This document shows, piece by piece, positions 22,335-31,272 of a stretch of DNA of 64,000 nt. The translations under genes and the position numbers were made by a program. The notes below the pieces were generated by a model. It was not told the origin of the DNA. It was given only the letters and a program-made list of their open reading frames with translations, and did no database searches. Origin of the DNA: Sarcophilus harrisii (Eukaryota; Chordata; Mammalia; Dasyuromorphia; Dasyuridae); contig NC_045426.1 in the NCBI RefSeq assembly GCF_902635505.1, forward strand, positions 330,326,374 through 330,390,373. The letters run 5' to 3'. How positions within the stretch are numbered: position 1 is the stretch's first letter; every line of letters begins with the position of its first letter.

Positions 22335-23591
22335 TTAGCATTTGCTGTAGATAGCAGCATTCCCTCGTTCTTCATATTCCTCTTTGCTGACCCATAACTG
22401 CTGGAAGGCTTGGAGGGAGGCCAGGATGGAGCCTCCGGTCCATACAGAAGTCTTCCTCTCCGGGGCCGCCGCCACGAGGGGACTGTCATTGGGAAAGAGC
22501 TGGCTCAGCTCCCTCTGGAAGCGGTCTGGGAAGCCATCCAGCATAGTGCAGCCCCCACATAAGAGTATGTTGGCCATCATCTCCTCCTTAAAGGAGGCTT
22601 CGCATTTGTTGAGACAGGCGGCGGTGGCGGAGGGCAGGCCCTGCTGGCCAGAGCCCACTAGGGAAGGCTTGAAGAGCATCTCAGAGCACAAGAACCTTTC
22701 CTTGCCAATGGTGATCAGTTTTCCGTCCGGGAGCTCGTAGTCTACCCGTAAGTCTTCCAGGGGCAAGCTGAACTCTTCATCCGGATCAGACGCCGCATAA
22801 CAACACTTCTTCTTGATGTGTTCCATGATGTGTAGGTGTTCGTCATTGAATTTGTGCCCGGTTTCATTCAGTAGCTTCATTAGGTAATTCGTAAGGTCGC
22901 ACCCAGCGTAGTCCACATGGCCTATCAAACCCGGCATGATGTCCCCCTCTGAAATGGGCACCACATGGGAGACGCCGTGGCCACTCTCCACCACCAGTCC
23001 CGAGGTCTTGCCATAGGAGTAGATGGACAGCAGGGACTGGGAAGCGATGTGCATGGCTGGGATGCTAAAAGTCTCAAACATGAGTTCTGCGTACTTCTCC
23101 CGGTTACTGCTGGGACTCAGCGGGGGGTCAGAAACGAGAACAGCATGCTCCTCGGGGAGAATCTTCATGGCTGAATGAAAGATGTACTCCCAGATATCCT
23201 GCACACAGTCCCAGTCCACCACTATTCCGTGTTTGAGAGGGTTGACCAACTTGAGGGATACTTCTGTGTTCAAAAGTTCATGTCCGACATAGGTTTCTTT
23301 CCGATTGTCTCCTGAGTTGGCAGTCTCTGGGAAGTGCTTACCGACTGTCGATGAAATGAAATAGGTGGGCCTTGGCTCTCCTGCATAGCCACACTTACAA
23401 TACTGGGAGCCAAGGTCGATGATTAGTGCTTTGACTTTTCTTGTTTTCTTGGGTTTCAACTTCATCTGTGTTGGTGTCCCATTATCTATGGATTTCCCAT
23501 CTAGATTCATTAATACACTGGCTTCCCCAGGATCACCTTGGGCAGTTCCTACAGGCATGGGCCTTGGGCTAGGGGTGTTTCTCGTTGCCAT
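22335..23591 (-). CDS. ACTL7B: ACTL7B, actin-like protein 7B, intronless
   Basis: This is a single-exon testis-specific actin-related protein, expressed in haploid germ cells in human and mouse. The frame encodes 418 residues. The start is the ATG giving [11 protein letters not shown], which matches the human N-terminus (MATRNS-). The frame is open ten codons further upstream to a GTG, but that is not a likely start. A disordered N-terminus of about 50 residues is followed by the actin fold. Phosphate loop 1 is [13 protein letters not shown] (Asp59). The second loop is ESGHGVSH (Glu202 to His209). The C-terminus is [31 protein letters not shown]. Actin's catalytic Gln137 is Glu169 here and Asp157 is His205, while His161 is kept as His209. 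The gene is head to head with ACTL7A, as in human. It is intact. Confidence 0.97.
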   Translation of the reverse strand: MATRNTPSPRPMPVGTAQGDPGEASVLMNLDGKSIDNGTPTQMKLKPKKTRKVKALIIDLGSQYCKCGYAGEPRPTYFISSTVGKHFPETANSGDNRKETYVGHELLNTEVSLKLVNPLKHGIVVDWDCVQDIWEYIFHSAMKILPEEHAVLVSDPPLSPSSNREKYAELMFETFSIPAMHIASQSLLSIYSYGKTSGLVVESGHGVSHVVPISEGDIMPGLIGHVDYAGCDLTNYLMKLLNETGHKFNDEHLHIMEHIKKKCCYAASDPDEEFSLPLEDLRVDYELPDGKLITIGKERFLCSEMLFKPSLVGSGQQGLPSATAACLNKCEASFKEEMMANILLCGGCTMLDGFPDRFQRELSQLFPNDSPLVAAAPERKTSVWTGGSILASLQAFQQLWVSKEEYEERGNAAIYSKC

Positions 23592-23611
23592 TTGCCTCCC
23601 TGACTCAGTTT

Positions 23612-23623
23612 TCACATCCACAT
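23612..23623 (-). other. Minimal uORF before ACTL7B
   Basis: About 20 bases upstream of the ACTL7B start there is ATGTGGATGTGA, which encodes Met-Trp-Met-stop and contains two ATGs out of frame with the gene. If the 5' UTR includes it, it could dampen translation. The transcript start is unknown. The sequence CTCACCACAG just upstream also looks like a splice acceptor. Confidence 0.5.
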
Positions 23624-23710
23624 ACTTGAGATCTGTGGTGAGAAATAAGTAAGGATTACTCTGTGGTGGATGTCATGGCGACAGCTGTAATTATGATGTA
23701 ATAAGCACTC

Positions 23711-23718
23711 ATACGTCA
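23711..23718 (-). promoter_or_regulatory. CRE-like site upstream of ACTL7B
   Basis: On the - strand the octamer is TGACGTAT, which keeps the TGACGT core of the cAMP-response element. It lies 120 bases upstream of the ACTL7B ATG. CREM-dependent activation through CREs close to the start is well known for haploid spermatid genes, including this pair in mouse. Use here is inferred. Confidence 0.5.
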
Positions 23719-25554
23719 GAGTTTTTTCCCCTTGATAGTCTATATGATGTACTGGGGACTTCACTTTAAAGTTCATTTAAAAACTCCAAGCACCATTCAT
23801 TCTGAGAACCTCTCTATCCCACCCCTCTTTTACTCCTTTGCTAAGAAGGGTTGAGTCCTCTTAAGGTAGTATTAGCAGTTGTATTCAAAGAATCAGGCAG
23901 GTTCAGAACTGAAGTTTCCCCGATTAATTTCTTTGAGAAGAGATGAAAAATACCAGCAGGGAAAGTCAAGAGAGGCAACTTGAGAAATGATGTTCTAAGA
24001 CAAAAAACAAAGAAACTAATTTTTAAAAATATAGTTGCAGTGGCGTAGAGAATAAAGAGCCAGCCTTGGAGTCAGGAAAAGCTGGGTCAAGTTTTATTTG
24101 AGTAGATATTGGCCATATGACTTTGAGTATTCTAAACAATTAAAGATTGGAAGTTGCAGAGAAAATAACTGACTTGTATTTGCAGAGGGAGTTGCCTATA
24201 CTAATGAAATAAGTCCAGTACTCATTCCTCTATTATATTCTAAAAGGTAATGCAGACCCTACATTATGAAGTAATGGAAAGTGAACTCAACTTGGAATCA
24301 GAAGATTTTAGTTTGAAATCTATCTCCAGTTTTTGGTTGGGTGACCTTAAATTTTTGTTTGAAGAAACTGAGATTTAAGATTTATCTTTAAGAGATATTA
24401 ATAGTAATGACCTGTCCTGTCCTACTTACCTCATATTGTAGTTTTAAGAATCAAATGAGATGCTGTAAATAAATTTTCTTTGTCTTTGTAGAGCAGTAAA
24501 CAAATGAAAACTATTAACATCACCACTATCATAATCTTCCTTTTTCCTGTTCTACTATATGGAAATGTTCTCTTCCCTCTTTTATTTTGGCATAAATTTA
24601 AGATTAAAAAATAAAATTTAAAAATAAAAGTAACAGGTCTATGATAGCAATTAAAAAATAAAACAAAGAGAAAAGTTCAATAAATATTAAGGTCCTCTAG
24701 ATCTTCTGTTCTGGGCTAGGTATTCCCCAGCATCAGTATCAATATCAATACCAAATCAGATACCAAAAGTATCAGTAACACACAATCCCTTCCCTCACAT
24801 TTTTTTTAATTTAAAAGGAATTAATACACAAGTAAATCTAGATTGGAACAGAACAGATATGCATATAAAGTGTATATGCATACAAAGTGTATGAAATCTG
24901 AGGAGGGAAGGATCATTTTCAACTGGGAACCAGAGAAGCCTTCTTGGAGTAAGTATGTAGCATTTGAGTTGGTTCTTAAAGGATGAATAGTATTATTTTA
25001 AAAATTCTTAAAGACAAGATTATAAGGAGAATATTTCAATCATAGGAGACAAGAAAGTACAAAATTTGTAGAGGAGCCAGAATTTGGTAAAACATAGGCT
25101 TGAAGCAGGGAAACTAATTAGAAGCTATTTCAGTGCTATAAGACAGAGGAAATAAATACCTGATCTGGGATAGTAGCTGTGTGAGTGAGAGAAGCAGATA
25201 TACATGGGAAACTTGCAGAAATAGAAACAACAAGATTTGTCAATTGGTTGCCACCAAGAATGAGACTACGATGGTAAACCTGGCTGTTGGGAAGGATGCT
25301 GGCAAAAGGGAAGTTTAAAAAGGAATGAGTCTGCAAGGAGAAATAATGAATTCTGTTCCATGTATGCAGAATTTGAATTGCTAACAGAACATTTGGCTTG
25401 AGATATTCAATAGGCACTTGGTGATGCAAGCTGGGTGTTCAGGAGAGAGGTGAGAGCTGGATTGACAGATCTGGTAGTAATCTGCACAGCGATGACAACT
25501 GAACCCATGGGAGCTGATTAAATGCCAGGAATGGGAGCAAAAACCAATACTGAT

Positions 25555-25790
25555 AGCTAACATTTAGATAATGCTTACTGTATACTAGGCACTATGCTAA
25601 ACACTTCACAATTATTGTCTCATTTGATTCTCACAGCCCTGGGAGGTAGATATTAGATTCATTTTTACAAATGACAAAACTGAGGCAAACAGGTTAAGTG
25701 ACTTGGTTAGGATTACCCAGCTAGCATCTGGGGCCAAATGTGAATGCTAATTTCAGGCCTGACACACTATCCACGGAGTTCAGGAAAGCT
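25555..25790 (-). mobile_element. MIR-type SINE, antisense, near full length
   Basis: GGCACTATGCTAAACACTTC, CAGCCCTGGGAGGTAGATAT, AAACTGAGGCAAACAGGTTA and TACCCAGCTAGCATCTG are MIR landmarks in antisense order. It is one of the most complete MIR copies in the window. Confidence 0.75.
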
Positions 25791-25794
25791 CCAG

Positions 25795-25925
25795 GAGGCT
25801 AAGGGACATCCTTCTATGTACTTTGTATGTCTCTTGCTGCCTCACATTAGAATGTGAGCATTTAGCACAGAGTCTGGTACAGAGTTATTAATCAACGCTT
25901 GGTGACTAGATGAATGATGAGTTAG
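25795..25925 (+). mobile_element. L2 LINE 3' end, sense
   Basis: The sequence TTAGAATGTGAGCATTTAGC, AGTCTGGTACAGAGTTATTA and CAACGCTTGGTGACTAGATG fits the L2 3' terminus. It is short and old. Confidence 0.5.
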
Positions 25926-26233
25926 CAAAGGGTCTCAGGAAGCAGCAGACAGATAGGAGAAGAACCAACTGAATGCCAGGCTAGCAACAGAGATGACAAA
26001 GACACACATGAAACAGACCCTGACTTCAGGGCACTGACGTTCATTCAGGGAGAGAATGAATGAATGAAAAAGTATTTAACCTTGCTGCAAGGTTGCAAAT
26101 GTGTTGTTCCATGGTTAACTACCAGAAAGTCTGAAGTTGCTGGTATGATAGGTTTTAAAGTTCAGTCTCCTAGCTTTCTTCCAGCTGCATGAGGCCTTTT
26201 CCTGCCCAGTGGGCACTGCCTCCCCTTCCCCTA

Positions 26234-26237
26234 AAAA

Positions 26238-26280
<43 letters not shown>
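26234..26280. repeat. A-run and (TA)n microsatellite
   Basis: A run of 13 A's leads into about 15 TA units ending ATTATT. It may have grown from the poly(A) tail of a retroposed element. Confidence 0.9.
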
Positions 26281-26281
<1 letters not shown>

Positions 26282-26325
26282 TAAAATGTAAGCTCCTTGA
26301 GGACAGAGATAGTTTCTTTTTCTTT

Positions 26326-26396
<71 letters not shown>

Positions 26397-26440
26397 GTAT
26401 CTGGCGCATAGTAGTGGGTATTTAAATATTTGTTGATTGA
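26281..26440 (+). mobile_element. L2 3' end split by a (TTTC)n expansion
   Basis: The left part, GTAAGCTCCTTGAGGACAGA, and the right part, GCGCATAGTAGTGGGTATTT followed by GTTGATTGATT, are consecutive pieces of the L2 3' end. Between them lies the microsatellite at 26316-26396. The tetranucleotide array has grown inside the relic. Confidence 0.65.
26316..26396 (+). repeat. (TTTC)n microsatellite
   Basis: There are about 20 nearly pure tandem CTTT units. Length and purity suggest that it is polymorphic. Open frames of Phe/Leu/Ser and Lys/Glu repeats over it are artefacts. Confidence 0.95.
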
Positions 26441-26479
26441 TTATATATAATATAGGCAAATGGGGAGAGGTCATCTGGT

Positions 26480-26800
26480 TTAGGGCTTTTTAAACTTTTT
26501 TCATTCCCAATGCCTTTTCACTCGGGAGATTTTTTACCTGACCCCAAGCTATGTAGATATATAAAATAAGTATATAAACTGAACATTTACTGATAATAAA
26601 TCATAAAGTAATATAAAACAATTCTCTAGTACATACATAATTTTACCACTTATTAAAAACAAAAGCAAATTTACATACTAATGAGATGGATGTGCTTGTT
26701 TATTTTTACATAAGGAATTTAATCTTGGTGGAATATTTGATATTGCAGCATTTAGAAAACTTTTGCTGTTATCATTTTTTTTAAGAACCTTTGAGCTAGT
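26480..26800 (+). mobile_element. hAT-like non-autonomous DNA element
   Basis: It begins GGGCTTTTTAAACTTTTTTC with ACCTGACCCCAAGC and CTGATAATAAATCATAAAG. This start resembles a common marsupial hAT-type repeat that opens with a CTTAAACTTTTTCCACTCG-like end. The right end is unclear. Confidence 0.4.
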
Positions 26801-26904
26801 CTAGGATAAGGCAGGTTAAGTTCCTAATAGCCCAGCAGGTTCAAGCAAGAAGCTGATTTCAAACACAATGGCTATCCCTTGTCTACTGAATCACAACTTA
26901 GTGT

Positions 26905-27060
26905 ATTCAAAGTTCTTCCATAATCTGACTCCATCCTATCTTTCTAGCCTTCTCTAATACCACTTTCCCTCATGCACTGTGTTTTAAACAAATTGGATTA
27001 TTTTTTCTCCCTGAAAAGGTCTCATGCTTTCTCACATCTTTGCTACTATTCTTACTTCCC
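26905..27060 (+). mobile_element. L2 LINE fragment, sense
   Basis: TTCTTCCATAATCTGACTCC, ATCTTTCTAGCCTTCTCTAA and CATGCTTTCTCACATCTTTG match the order of the L2 segment that is better kept at 33880-34420. Confidence 0.5.
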
Positions 27061-27639
27061 TAAACCTGAATTAAAAAACATGCTAACAACACCCTAGCAA
27101 CAACACATTTTATGAAAAGTGGAATTCTTCTGGACAGAATTAGAAGGGGAGCCTGGCCATTGACTGGGAAAACAATTGGCCACACTTGCACAGAATATCC
27201 CTTAAAAGACAATTTGACAATTTGAGAGAATCCAAGCCCCAGATGAAGGGTAGCAGACACATGCACAAGATTCTATATGGAGACAGACACATTCTAGACA
27301 GGAAGGTGTCTGAGAACAGAGAAGAAAGTCGTATGTGAATTTAAGAGAAAACTAACTTGGTCAGTAGATCTGGATGGTGGAAAGCAGGCCTACAGAGTTC
27401 AGCTGAGCACTTGGGTATGCTAGGGGAGAGCAATGTGAAGAGGAAAGAACATTGGGTCCTACAGACACAGAGGCAGAAGATGATTTCTTTATATGTCATT
27501 ATCAATATAATCTAAATCTGTGCTTCACTTGTCCCACAAGTACCTGAAGAAAATGCTTTACAGTTCTTATGCCATCTTAGTAAATAAATTCCTTTACTTT
27601 GATTATAAAGAAGGGAATCAGGGAGAATAGATATGAGAG

Positions 27640-27703
27640 AAAGGAAGAGGGAGAGAGAGACAGAGATAGAAACAGAGACACACACACAGAGATGAGGGGA
27701 GGG

Positions 27704-27762
<59 letters not shown>

Positions 27763-27790
27763 AGAGGAAAGCAAGGGGAAAGAGAGGAGA
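27640..27790 (+). repeat. (GA)n microsatellite in purine-rich tract
   Basis: An imperfect GA-rich tract contains a pure (GA)n of about 26 units (27707-27758), flanked by GGGGAGGGGGGAGAG and by GGAGAAGAGGAAAG. Arg/Glu-rich and Ser/Leu-rich frames over it are artefacts. Confidence 0.95.
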
Positions 27791-28090
27791 GACTAAGGCT
27801 TTGGGACAACAGGCCCTCTGACTTGTCCAAATATGGTCTAGGAGGACCTGAGCCTGATATATTCAGCTCTTTACCGACCTACTACCCTTAGTTATACCCA
27901 CATAGATGGGAGCAATGGTATGTATGATGAATACTAGCAACAAACAAGATAAAGAGGTGTAGTGGGTAGAGAGATGGCCTAAAGTCAGAAAGACCAGTTT
28001 AAGACCTGTTTCTGATACATACTTGCTACGTGACCTTGGGTATGTTAGTTAATTAAACTCTCAGGTCCCCAGTCAACTCTCCAAAATAAC

Positions 28091-28965
28091 GGTTCTCAAA
28101 GTATGATCCATTGACCCGCAAGGGATTCCTTTTTCCAAAGGTCTAACAGGTCAAAATTCATACTACTACTAAAATGTTACTTATCTACTAAAATACTTCC
28201 TTTTCCAACTACACATCAGTGCGAGGCTGAATTTTCTTAATATATTTTAATCAAAATATATGATTGAAGTGAATAAGAGAATTGATTTACTTCTATTAAG
28301 CCAGATATGAAAGAGTTGCAAAAAAAAAATGCAAAATATGGATGTGGCTCTTCTCAGCAAGGCAATAGTGATTCAAGACAATTGCAATAGATTTGGGATA
28401 GAAAATGCCATTCATATCCAGAGAGAGAACTATGGAGAATGAATGTGGAAAGAATAGTATCTTCACTTTGTTTTGTTTGCTTTTTTCTTTCTCATGTTTT
28501 TTTTCCTTTTTGGTTTGATTTTTATTGTATAACATGACAAATATGGAAATATGTTCAAAAGCATTGTACAAGTTTAATCTTTATCAGATTGCTTGCTGTC
28601 TTGGGGAGGAGGAAGGTAAGAGAGAGGAGAAAAAACTGGAACACAAAATCTTACAAAAATGAATGTTGCAAACTATGTGTATTTGAAAAACAAAATATTA
28701 TTGAGGAAAAATATGTAAAACAGTGCCACTCTTCTAATTTTTTTGTTCTGGAAGTTATTTTCCATAATGTTATTTTATGTTAATAGTTAATGAATTTATT
28801 ATTTTAAACAAATAATTAAATATTTTTAAAATGTATCATTTTTAATTTCTAATAAATTTAATTTTTAATAATGATAGATATAATACAAATAAACAAGAGC
28901 TCTCTTTATATTACTCAGGTTTTGAGAGTGTAAAAGAGTCCTGACATCAAAAAGTTTGGGAACAG
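28091..28965. mobile_element. hAT-like DNA transposon split by an L1 insertion
   Basis: The left end reads GGTTCTCAAAGTATGATCC and the right end, complemented, reads CTGTTCCCAAACTTTTTGAT. Both resemble the terminal inverted repeats of mammalian hAT (Charlie/MER-like) elements. An L1 3' end at about 28312-28718 lies inside. The outer element is therefore older than the L1. Confidence 0.5.
28312..28718 (+). mobile_element. L1 3' end, sense, nested in hAT-like element
   Basis: GATGTGGCTCTTCTCAGCAA, AGAGAGAACTATGGAGAATG, AGATTGCTTGCTGTCTTGGG and GGAACACAAAATCTTACAAA are landmarks of the marsupial L1 3' UTR in sense order. AAAATATG occurs near both ends and may be a target-site duplication. Confidence 0.65.
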
Positions 28966-29824
28966 CTTGATTTAAGACTTAAGTTGCAGAAAAAGTGCTA
29001 ATATACCTAGAGGGAATTTCCTCATGCCAATGAAACTTCCAAGCACATTGCATTTTAAGAAAAACAGAAAATACACAAAGCTTCTTTTTTTTAAATAAAA
29101 ACATTCTTGAAAATTTTCTTATGTTGTTGTATAAATATTTTATAGTTATAATAGGATCTACCTAACATTATTTTAAGAAGCTACGTCTCCACTGTAGTTT
29201 TGCAGAATGAATAGACCCATAAAGCTGGGTAGTACTTTTAGTCCCATTGGGCAGTGGTGTTCAAGGTTGCTAGTAAGGGTGTGGGATGGAGAATGCTTCT
29301 AGGCAGCTTCGTTACTAAGTTGTGGCTTTTAGAGTAATTTGAGGGGCCAACAAGAAAGTCTCCTTGAGAATTGTTATTATAGGGAAAAAAAAGGAATATG
29401 CTTTTATTTCTGGCATGAATTATTTTTATATTTAATTTTTAAAATGCCATTTAGTATCATTTTCTCAGGGATATAAATTATTCACACAATTGGAAAGGAG
29501 TGGTAAGTGGGAACAAGTGAAATAGATTAGTCCACAATAATTTTTCCCACTGTTATCTTTCATTAAAAAGGCTGAGAGCCACTCAGAGGCAGGGATAAGG
29601 AAAAAGAAACCACTCACAATGTGTTCTATGGCAAGTGGTACAGAAAGGGAAGCAAAAGGTTTGAGAGACTTAAAAGTAGTTAGTTCTGGGAAAAGAGCAC
29701 CCAGAAATGACCAACTTTTTTTTTTTTAAATCCAAGATTTATCCTAGAGCAGGGCAAACTTCTCAGTGACTGAAAATCATTATTCCACCAAGCTATACCA
29801 ACAGTTGCCTTATGTCATAATCAG

Positions 29825-29832
29825 TGATGTCA
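29825..29832 (+). promoter_or_regulatory. CRE-like site upstream of ACTL7A
   Basis: TGATGTCA differs by one base from the palindromic cAMP-response element and lies 113 bases before the ACTL7A ATG. The distance mirrors that of the CRE-like octamer before ACTL7B. Control by CREM is inferred. Confidence 0.5.
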
Positions 29833-29917
29833 TTGTCAGGAAGATTCTGAAGTCACCATTTTGATTTTGGCCTCTTCCTCTGTATTACGCCAATCGAGCC
29901 TAAGGAAAGAGACATCC

Positions 29918-29971
29918 ATGAGAGGAGGGGAAAAAATATGGCATTCACAAGGACATGGGCTCCACAGGTAG
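29918..29971 (+). other. uORF overlapping the ACTL7A start
   Basis: An ATG 20 bases upstream of the main start opens a 17-codon frame ([17 protein letters not shown]) in another phase. It ends at TAG inside the ACTL7A coding region. A ribosome starting there would bypass the ACTL7A ATG. The upstream ATG context (CATCCATGA) is weaker at +4 than that of the main start (AATATGG). Confidence 0.55.
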
Positions 29972-31272
29972 CGACTATAGGGGAAGGTCCAGCAAAGAGA
30001 GCTCTACTTGTTAAAGCAACTGAACAATTTTCAAAGGAACCCGAATCTTTCCAGGTTGCCTCCTTGACAGAAGGTCCCGCAAAAAAGGCACTGCTTATCA
30101 ACAACAAGAAGAAACCCGAAGAAAATGCCCTTTCTACATTAGTTAAGGAGAAACCCAAAAGAGTCAAGAAAACTAAAGCAGTGGTTGTTGACATCGGCAC
30201 GGGCTACTGTAAATGTGGCTACGCTGGAGAGCCCAGGCCTAGTCATATGATTTCAACTACAGTAGGGAAACCTTACATGGAGACCGCCAAAACCGGAGAT
30301 AACCGAAAAGAAACATTTATTGGTCACGAGCTCCTCTACCCCGATATCCGCCTTAAATTAGTCAATCCCCTGAGACATGGCATCATTGTGGACTGGGATT
30401 CGGTGCAGGATATCTGGGAATATCTTTTTCTGCACGAGATGAAGATCCCTACCGAGGAACATGCTGTTTTGGTGTCAGATCCTCCCCTAGGCCCGTATAC
30501 CAACAGGGAGAAGTATGCAGAGATGCTCTTTGAAACCTTCAACACTCCAGCAATGCACATAGCCTATCAATCTCGACTGTCCATGTATTCTTATGGAAAG
30601 ACATCAGGTCTGGTCGTAGAAGTTGGCCATGGTGTTTCCTACGTGGTCCCCATCTTTGAGGGGTATCCTTTGCCGAGCATCACAGGTAGGCTGGACTATG
30701 CTGGCTCTGACCTTACCACCTACCTGATGATGCTGATGAATCAATCTGGTAAGCAATTTTCAGAAGACCAAACGAACGTTGTGGAAGACATCAAGAAAAA
30801 ATACTGCTTTATGGCTCCTGATCCTGTCCAAGAGAGCTCCTCTGTGAAAGATGACGCAATTATCTACCAGCTTCCAGACGGAGAAGAGATTATTCTTGGC
30901 AAAGAACGTTTCCTGTGTTCTGAGATGTTCTTCAAGCCTTCCCTTATCAAATCCATGCAACTGGGCCTTCATACCCAGACCATGACCTGCCTCAACAAGT
31001 GTGACGTTGCCCTCAAAAGGGACCTCATGAACAACATTCTGTTGTGCGGGGGCACGACCATGTTGAACGGCTTTCCTGCCCGTTTTCAGAAGGAGCTGTC
31101 TAAGATATGCCCGAATGACACCCCCACAGTGAGTGTGTTACCTGAAAGGGACACTTCGGTGTGGACGGGGGGGTCCATCCTGGCCTCCCTCCAGGGATTT
31201 CAGTCCCTCTGGGTCCAGCGGTCAGAATACCAGGAACATGGGCCTTTCTTCTTATACAGGAGATGTTTCTGA
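29938..31272 (+). CDS. ACTL7A: ACTL7A, actin-like protein 7A, intronless
   Basis: This is a single-exon testis actin-related protein. In mouse and human it acts in spermatid acrosome and subacrosomal actin organisation, and its loss causes acrosome detachment and male infertility. The frame encodes 444 residues against 435 in human. Residues 1-80 form an extended basic N-terminus, the region which in human binds the LIM protein TES. The actin fold follows: loop 1 [13 protein letters not shown] (Asp85) and loop 2 [11 protein letters not shown] (Glu228 to Tyr235). The C-terminus is [12 protein letters not shown], as in human. Actin's catalytic Gln137 is Glu195, Asp157 is His231 and His161 is Tyr235, so ATP hydrolysis is unlikely. 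The N-terminus holds two similar blocks, [11 protein letters not shown] and [11 protein letters not shown] (residues 15-25 and 44-54). The gene is intact, divergent to ACTL7B and convergent with ELP1. Confidence 0.97.
   Translation: MAFTRTWAPQVATIGEGPAKRALLVKATEQFSKEPESFQVASLTEGPAKKALLINNKKKPEENALSTLVKEKPKRVKKTKAVVVDIGTGYCKCGYAGEPRPSHMISTTVGKPYMETAKTGDNRKETFIGHELLYPDIRLKLVNPLRHGIIVDWDSVQDIWEYLFLHEMKIPTEEHAVLVSDPPLGPYTNREKYAEMLFETFNTPAMHIAYQSRLSMYSYGKTSGLVVEVGHGVSYVVPIFEGYPLPSITGRLDYAGSDLTTYLMMLMNQSGKQFSEDQTNVVEDIKKKYCFMAPDPVQESSSVKDDAIIYQLPDGEEIILGKERFLCSEMFFKPSLIKSMQLGLHTQTMTCLNKCDVALKRDLMNNILLCGGTTMLNGFPARFQKELSKICPNDTPTVSVLPERDTSVWTGGSILASLQGFQSLWVQRSEYQEHGPFFLYRRCF

Larger units (their letters stand above)
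23720..29580. other. Divergent intergenic region between ACTL7B and ACTL7A
   Basis: About 6.3 kb separate the two start codons, close to my recollection of the human spacing. Recognised contents are listed separately. The remainder is AT-rich unique-looking DNA and old antisense L2-like sequence at about 24700-25560. No gene was supported. Confidence 0.6.

Noticed and set aside
22384-22740. 118-residue open frame on the + strand inside ACTL7B
   Set aside because: It is the antisense shadow of a conserved coding region and has no features of its own.
26209-27830. Lys/Glu, Phe/Leu/Ser and Arg/Glu repeat proteins
   Set aside because: They are translations of the (TTTC)n and (GA)n microsatellites.
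29853-30200. 115-residue open frame on the - strand across the ACTL7A start
   Set aside because: Antisense shadow of the ACTL7A N-terminus; no matching gene known at this place.
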